A program made the position numbers and the translations under genes. DNA of 64,000 nt. Origin: Actinomycetes bacterium (GTDB lineage: Bacteria; Actinomycetota; Acidimicrobiia; Acidimicrobiales; Acidimicrobiaceae). The DNA lies in contig JAKAQL010000002.1 of NCBI GenBank assembly GCA_021822605.1, forward strand, positions 1 through 64,000, in the 5' to 3' direction. This document shows, in pieces, positions 59,275 through 64,000 of this stretch; the stretch's first letter is position 1, and every line of letters begins with the position of its first letter. A model generated the notes under the pieces. It saw only the letters and a list, made by a program, of their open reading frames with translations. It had not been told where the DNA came from and made no database searches.

Positions 59275-60024
59275 TTAGTCCATTGGCGTGGTGAAGGTCT
59301 CCCCAAACTTGGCAAGCTGGGCAGGTTCGAGGCCCAGTGCGACAAGATAATCGGCAACCGAGCCGTAGGTGTGTTGAAGGAAACTGAGCGTTTGGAGCGC
59401 GGTCTCGGGTGTAGACGCTACGACCGATGGTGGGAGGTCTTTCCAGCTCGCCTTGTCGATTTCAGGGTCGTTTGCTGCTAGCACACGGCGCAGCGCGTAT
59501 TGAGTGAGAGCATAGTCGGTGGCGACCTGAGCATCTGAGACTTGCGCTATCGCGAGTGTCAACATCGCCACGATTCCTGTTCGGTCCTTTCCGGCGGCGC
59601 AGTGAAAGAGAAGCGGCCAGTTATCAGGGTTGACTATAGCTGACATCGCCCCTCTGAGCGAGTCTGACTGGCTGGTAAGAATCGCACGGTACACCTTGGC
59701 GAGGTAATCGCGGTCCGTCCGATCGAGCTCGGATGCGACTGAAACATCGATGAGAGGCAGGTGGAGAAGTCGCTGGCCCTGGGTTGTCTCTACGTAGCCC
59801 TGCTGTTGTCGTTCCTCATCTGATCTGAGATCGATCACGGTCCGTAGGTGGAGTTTTGCAAAGAGTTGGCTCCTCGACCTATTGGAGAGGCGAAAGAATG
59901 CCTCCGATCTGAAGAGCAGACCTCTGCGAGTGGCGCGACCATCTATCGTTGTATAACCACCGAGGTCTCGGAGGTTATACAGGCCTTCCCAGGGAAGAAA
60001 TTGGCTGGGCAAATCAGTTGTCAT
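59275..60024 (-). CDS. Tyrosine phosphatase of the Y_phosphatase3 (PtpB-like) family
   Basis: A 249-residue phosphatase. The P-loop is FHCAAGKDRTG (HCxxGKDRT), and NLRDLGGYTTIDGRATRRGLLFRSEAF is the characteristic N-terminal block. Mycobacterial PtpB belongs here and removes phosphate from tyrosine or phosphoinositides. No signal peptide, so intracellular action or non-classical export. Neighbours give no hint of a substrate. Confidence 0.92.
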   Translation of the reverse strand: MTTDLPSQFLPWEGLYNLRDLGGYTTIDGRATRRGLLFRSEAFFRLSNRSRSQLFAKLHLRTVIDLRSDEERQQQGYVETTQGQRLLHLPLIDVSVASELDRTDRDYLAKVYRAILTSQSDSLRGAMSAIVNPDNWPLLFHCAAGKDRTGIVAMLTLAIAQVSDAQVATDYALTQYALRRVLAANDPEIDKASWKDLPPSVVASTPETALQTLSFLQHTYGSVADYLVALGLEPAQLAKFGETFTTPMD

Positions 60025-60116
60025 CGTTCTATGCTAGAGGCCGACCCCCCCCGGAGAGAGGAGGCCGGCCTGATGGTTAGTTCAGAAGAGTTGAGCGATC
60101 CTTCTTAGGTAGGGGC

Positions 60117-60659
60117 CTACCAGCCAGCTCCAGCCGCCGTGCTGTGCCAGCCGCTGCCAGCGGTGGTGCTAAGACTAGGCGCGGCTGCACACGTTGGTGC
60201 TGCGGTTGAAGATGGCATGCTGTAGTAGTAGGTCCCTGCTCCAGTTCCCTGCGCGACATCTTCGATTCCAAACATTGTTCCAGATGCCGCTGCTTCGCTG
60301 AGACAGACGTAGACTGGAGGGGTTGTGGCTGACCCACCTGTGGTGACGGTGATCGCTGCAGGCGTGGTCGTGCTACCGCTCGTACTAGCAGTGAGTGCTT
60401 TCGTGTAGGCGGGATCGAGCTGAATCAGTGCGGCGCTGTCGGCGTACTGTTGGTTGTTGGTATAGGCTACCGATTCTGAGGTCAAGAGGTTCCGTAGGTC
60501 GGTCTCTGCGGCCTTGTTCTGGGCCGAGGTGCGGGCTCCGAGGAAGGTTGGGATCGCGATCGCGGCGAGGATGCCCATGATCAGGATGACCACCATCAAC
60601 TCGATGAGTGTGAACCCGGACTCATCACTTTTTGTCAATTTCCGATAAATCTGAGACAT
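60117..60659 (-). CDS. Type IV pilin-like prepilin
   Basis: A 180-residue prepilin. The basic leader (SQIYRKLTKSDESG) ends at the cleavage point ESG|FTLIELMVVILIMGILAAIAIPTF, with Phe at +1 and Glu at +5. The mature part has a long Ser/Thr/Ala-rich region and two cysteines near the end (VCLSE, PTCAAAP) that may form a loop. I start at ATG 60659 with AAGGAG upstream; the ORF track uses 60695. Divergent from the pilD gene that would process it. Confidence 0.92.
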   Translation of the reverse strand: MSQIYRKLTKSDESGFTLIELMVVILIMGILAAIAIPTFLGARTSAQNKAAETDLRNLLTSESVAYTNNQQYADSAALIQLDPAYTKALTASTSGSTTTPAAITVTTGGSATTPPVYVCLSEAAASGTMFGIEDVAQGTGAGTYYYSMPSSTAAPTCAAAPSLSTTAGSGWHSTAAGAGW

Positions 60660-60845
60660 CCTTTTCTCCTTGCTGGCTTTCACGTCTCCGTGCACCGGTG
60701 TTCCGGTACCCCCTCTGCTTCGGCGCGCTGGGAGTGAAAACTTGAATGAAATTAACGCTAGGAGTGAGAATTATGTGTTGTGGGGGCCGACTGCTTGCTT
60801 GGGCACCATTCAACTCGACAGCGATTCCGTCCGAAGGCTCTAACC

Positions 60846-61592
60846 ATGGGTGTGGTAATCGGTCTTGTCTTTGGCCTGATCGGCGGATCGGCGCTGACGG
60901 CGCTGACCTTCCGGGTCCCTGCAGGTCTCCCGCTGGTGATGGATCGGTCAAAGTGCCCATCCTGTGCGCACCCGATTCGGGCTCGCGACAACGTGCCCGT
61001 GTTTGCCTATCTTTGGCTGCGAGGAAGATGTCGTGATTGTTCCGTGTCCATCCCCCTGCGTTACCCCCTGACCGAGCTTGCCGGTGGCGCGATCGGAGTG
61101 ATCGCCGCAATGTACCCGGTGGATTCGGTCGACAAGGTTAGCTGCGGTCTCGCACTCCTCGTTGGTCTTGGGGCGGCCTTGATCGATCAGAAGACCTACC
61201 GAATCCCGAATTCGCTCACCTACCCAACAGCAGTGCTTCTCGTGCTGCTCGGATTTGTGAATGCCTTGTTCTCTGGGCATTGGAGGGCCTTCACCGTCAC
61301 CGTAGTCCTGGCGATAGCGGTGCTCGCCTTCTTCGTTCTTCTGCGCTTGGTTTCGCGTGGTGGCATGGGCCTCGGCGATGCGAAGCTGGCGGCAGTGTTA
61401 GTTCTTGGGGTCGCTCCGTTCGGTGCCTGGAGTGTTGCGGTAGCCATTCTGGTGAGCTTCTTTGTTGGATCGGTGGTTGGGATCGCCTTGATCCTTGCGA
61501 AGCGGGCTAGCCTCCGGGCTCAACTGCCGTTTGGCCCGTTTCTCACCTTTGGGTTTGTTATTACTACTCTTGGTGTGGGTATTTTTCACTAG
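60846..61592 (+). CDS. Prepilin peptidase and N-methyltransferase (PilD-like)
   Basis: A 248-residue membrane aspartyl protease. The cytoplasmic zinc-type cysteines are CPSC and CRDC; the catalytic aspartates are in LGAALIDQKTYRIPN and GMGLGDAKLAAVL. Several membrane helices surround them. It cuts and N-methylates prepilins such as the one encoded next door. Start ATG 60846. Confidence 0.93.
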   Translation: MGVVIGLVFGLIGGSALTALTFRVPAGLPLVMDRSKCPSCAHPIRARDNVPVFAYLWLRGRCRDCSVSIPLRYPLTELAGGAIGVIAAMYPVDSVDKVSCGLALLVGLGAALIDQKTYRIPNSLTYPTAVLLVLLGFVNALFSGHWRAFTVTVVLAIAVLAFFVLLRLVSRGGMGLGDAKLAAVLVLGVAPFGAWSVAVAILVSFFVGSVVGIALILAKRASLRAQLPFGPFLTFGFVITTLGVGIFH

Positions 61593-61664
61593 CAGCGCAT
61601 TTACGGGTCAACTTTCTCGGCGTTCTGGTCGATAGGCTCTTGGGAGTTTAGCGAGGATTCAAGG

Positions 61665-63371
61665 ATGGAAAAACTCATACTCTTAGAGATCGGAGCATTC
61701 TCCATCAAGGCGTGCGAGATCGAGGTAGGTCGGCGGGCACGCCCACCGCTTTGGCTCGCACATCGCGTCTTACCCGATGGTGCCGGAGAGCATCCGGAGA
61801 GGGTAGTCGAGACCCTTCGTGGCCTCCTCCATGATGCAGGAACCCGAACGAAGGCGACTCGCCTGATCGTGACCGACCCGGATCTCGTCGTTAGAAGTCT
61901 CAATGTGCCGAGTTCAGACAGGAACGAACTCGAGATGACTTTTGGCTTCGCCATGACAGAGGTACTGCCACTTCCACTCGACGAGCTCGTAGTCGACTAC
62001 GAGACTGCTACCAAAGGGCGGTCCGCAAACCCAAATGTCATAATGGCTGGAGCTCCGAAGGCCATGATCGCTAAGGCTATCGATGTGGCGGAACGCAGCG
62101 GCCTACGTGTCGATTGGGTCGATGTCGGCCCGTTAGCAGCAGCTCGTGCTGTGAGTGCACTTTCACGGACTGAGGGCGATGGTTACTACCTAGTAGTGGT
62201 GGGTGCAACCACCACTACCATCGAGGTGGTCGTTGGCGATCAGCCGCAGCTCGTTCGCTCCATCAGGATGGGCGGCGAACTGATTACGCAGGAGATCGCG
62301 CGACGTCTGGAGGTCGCCTACGAGGCGGCAGAGGGTCTCAAGCGAGTGGTCGCCCTCCGAGTACCTGAGGAGAGCGACCAGCTGGATGGCTTCGTGACGG
62401 CGGATGGCATCGTCGCCGATGGCGTGCGTTCCATCGTTCAAGAGGTTGCCTCCTCGATCGATTACTTTGCTATTCAACGGGGCTACACCGATATCGACCG
62501 ACTGGTCCTCGTTGGTGGATCGTCGGCAGTCGAACAACTTGGCGTGGAGTTGGGTGACAAGCTCCAGCTCAAAGTAGAGCGACCGGGACCGCGTCAGGTG
62601 TTGCGACTCATCGAGGCTGACTCCTTTGTCGAGGACTCAACCAGTAACTGGGTCGAGATGACCGGCGCTGTGATGCGTGCACGCACCCACGAGAAGGGTG
62701 CCAAGCTCGTCAATCTTTTGCCTGCGCGGGTGCGGGCACGCCGTCAACGGCGACGTCAGTTCGCATTCCTGGGCGCGCTGGGTGCGGTGTTAGTGGGTGC
62801 GGGCGCACTGCTCACACTGCAGCGTTACCAACAGCTCCACCAGGCGCAGGAGGCACAAGCGTCGCTTGGGACCCAGCTCGGGGTGTTGACGGGGCAGATG
62901 TCTCGCTACGCACCGTATGGGACCCTTGCTGAGGGGGTTGCCACAGCGAGAGCGACACTCGCTCAACAGCTCAAGTCGTCGATTGATTTTCCACAACTGC
63001 TGGCGCAGATCGCTGGAGCTACTCCATCCGACTCGTGGCTGACGAGTCTGAGCATTCAGGCTCCGACAACCTCGACGGGGGGTACTTCGGGGCTAGCTGT
63101 CAGCTTTAGTCTTGAGGGCTGCTCGCAGCTCGCTCCTGCTCACTGGCTCAGCTCGATGAGTAGGCTCGATTTCTTAGCGAATCTCTGGGTCTCGTCATCA
63201 ACCCTTACTCCCTCGGGAAGCGGCGGGTCTTCGTCCTGTGGGGTCGGTGTACCCTCAGCCGAGATGGTTGAAGCTGGGATGACAACCTACCAGGGATCGG
63301 CCGTCATTTCGAATGACTTCGCCCAGTACCGTAGCACGTCCTACCTGCGGCAGCTGGGGGTGTCCTCGTGA
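61665..63371 (+). CDS. PilM-PilN fusion protein of the type IV pilus
   Basis: A 568-residue protein. Residues 1-340 are the actin-like PilM domain (LLEIGAFSIKACEIE, YYLVVVGATTTTIEVV, RLVLVGGSSAVEQLG). From about 345 the PilN part begins with KLVNLLPARVRARR, the conserved N-terminal NLLP box by which separate PilN proteins bind PilM. A membrane helix (FAFLGALGAVLVGAGALLTL) and an extracytoplasmic coiled region follow. In most bacteria these are two genes, so the complex is covalently joined here. Overlaps the next gene as GTGA. Confidence 0.85.
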   Translation: MEKLILLEIGAFSIKACEIEVGRRARPPLWLAHRVLPDGAGEHPERVVETLRGLLHDAGTRTKATRLIVTDPDLVVRSLNVPSSDRNELEMTFGFAMTEVLPLPLDELVVDYETATKGRSANPNVIMAGAPKAMIAKAIDVAERSGLRVDWVDVGPLAAARAVSALSRTEGDGYYLVVVGATTTTIEVVVGDQPQLVRSIRMGGELITQEIARRLEVAYEAAEGLKRVVALRVPEESDQLDGFVTADGIVADGVRSIVQEVASSIDYFAIQRGYTDIDRLVLVGGSSAVEQLGVELGDKLQLKVERPGPRQVLRLIEADSFVEDSTSNWVEMTGAVMRARTHEKGAKLVNLLPARVRARRQRRRQFAFLGALGAVLVGAGALLTLQRYQQLHQAQEAQASLGTQLGVLTGQMSRYAPYGTLAEGVATARATLAQQLKSSIDFPQLLAQIAGATPSDSWLTSLSIQAPTTSTGGTSGLAVSFSLEGCSQLAPAHWLSSMSRLDFLANLWVSSSTLTPSGSGGSSSCGVGVPSAEMVEAGMTTYQGSAVISNDFAQYRSTSYLRQLGVSS

Positions 63372-63943
63372 AGTTCACTCGGTCAACGATCACGACGGTC
63401 CTAGCCAGTGTGCTGGTCATCGTCGTTGGCGCAGGGTGGTACTTTGGTCTCTACTCGCCACTGACAGCTCATATTGCCAGCACTCAGGCCCAGGTGGGCG
63501 TGGATCAGACGCAACTCGCCAATGATCGCGTGCAGCTGGCGCAGCTTGTCGATGACAAACGCAGTGCGGCCCTCTTGCGCGCACAGCTTGAAGCCCTCAC
63601 CTCTGCCTTGCCGACGACATTCTCACTCGCGAGTTTCATCAGTCAGGCGGACGCAACCGCGAGTAAGGCCGGTGTCCCGTTGCTCCAAATCACCCCATCG
63701 CAGCCAGGTGCTGCGCCTAGTACCGTGACTAGCTCCGCAAACGTGCCAGGGGTCAGCTCGGTCGCTTTTACTGCGGAGGCGACGGGTACGTTTGTCGAGC
63801 TGATGCATTTTCTCCACGATCTCGATCATCTTGGGGAGTTGCTCAATATCTCGACCATCCAGCTCTCCGCGATCTCTGGTGGTGCGAGTGCGAACCCGAA
63901 GATCGATCTTTCCTTTACCGGCGCCGTTTACTACCGCAGTTAG
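63368..63943 (+). CDS. PilO-like type IV pilus assembly protein
   Basis: A 191-residue bitopic protein with GTG start. A membrane helix (TITTVLASVLVIVVGAGWYFGLY) is followed by a coiled coil (TQAQVGVDQTQLANDRVQLAQL) and a ferredoxin-like domain containing FVELMHFLHDLDHLGELLNISTI. PilO pairs with PilN to align the pilus machine. It is coupled to the PilM-PilN gene. Confidence 0.85.
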   Translation: MKFTRSTITTVLASVLVIVVGAGWYFGLYSPLTAHIASTQAQVGVDQTQLANDRVQLAQLVDDKRSAALLRAQLEALTSALPTTFSLASFISQADATASKAGVPLLQITPSQPGAAPSTVTSSANVPGVSSVAFTAEATGTFVELMHFLHDLDHLGELLNISTIQLSAISGGASANPKIDLSFTGAVYYRS

Positions 63944-63954
63944 GAGATGTGAAG

Positions 63955-64000
63955 ATGACCAGCATGGAGATTGCATCACTCCTGGAAGAGCCGGAGATCC
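63955..64000 (+). CDS. Start of a further pilus-cluster gene, cut by window edge
   Basis: ATG at 63955 with GGAGATG upstream, eleven bases after the pilO-like stop. Only MTSMEIASLLEEPEI is visible, so the family cannot be named. Position suggests another pilus assembly component. Confidence 0.5.
   Translation, partial: MTSMEIASLLEEPEI

Overview
The window is a chromosomal segment of a Gram-positive-type actinobacterium. The evidence is gene content and order: mazG-eno-ftsB, manB-Trm112-SIS isomerase-ahcY, hpf-secA-prfB, ftsE-ftsX, smpB-ssrA, a Mec-type JAMM protease near murI-rph-rdgB, a single-chain multifunctional 2-oxoglutarate enzyme (Kgd type), DprE2, and an hsp20 gene behind a perfect HAIR operator. 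The moderate GC content, the GYWLVAADGG-type surface repeats and the CCAAP-tail radical SAM gene would fit the class Acidimicrobiia (a Ferrimicrobium-like organism is my guess). That placement is inference, not something read directly.

Layout. 1-164: the 5' end of an IS1634-like transposase, cut by the window edge. 0.3-8.4 kb: an orphan xanthine-dehydrogenase-family large subunit, then ftsB, eno and mazG, an Asp-box lipoprotein and a small zinc ribbon. 8.6-12.9 kb: sugar-phosphate genes and ahcY. 13-19 kb: hpf, secA, prfB, ftsE, ftsX. 19.6-20.5 kb: tmRNA and smpB on the minus strand. 20.6-24.6 kb: JAMM protease, FMN 2-hydroxy-acid oxidoreductase, murI, rph, rdgB, tRNA-Leu(UAG). 24.7-37.2 kb: clpP leads into a surface-glycan locus with an ABC exporter (Wzm/Wzt type), three GT4 glycosyltransferases and a methyltransferase-like protein. 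A large secreted SpoIID-domain protein with a 293-residue tandem repeat follows, then a DprE2-like reductase and a membrane protein. 37.2-43.9 kb: exonuclease, tryptophanase, ABC1 kinase-like protein, Hsp20, epimerase, PaiB-like protein, hydrolase. 44-49.9 kb: kgd, an EAL protein, aroK. 50.4-57.2 kb: a DUF1059 protein, FabZ-like dehydratase, exonuclease III, then a minus-strand operon of ATP-grasp, radical SAM (CCAAP tail) and UvrD2-like helicase, divergent from an NfuA-like gene. 58-60 kb: yceI and a divergent marR around a palindromic operator, and a tyrosine phosphatase. 60.1-64 kb: a type IV pilus cluster (pilin, PilD, a PilM-PilN fusion, PilO and the start of another gene).

How it works together. 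Trans-translation parts lie close to each other: tmRNA, SmpB and a ClpP that could degrade ALAA-tagged chains. FtsB and FtsE/FtsX serve division. The glycan genes are translationally coupled (ATGA/GTGA and one-base overlaps), which implies one export pathway. The most interesting little-known unit is the ATP-grasp/radical SAM pair. A second unusual feature is that several genes end in, or are followed by, short tandem duplications of 11-27 bp.
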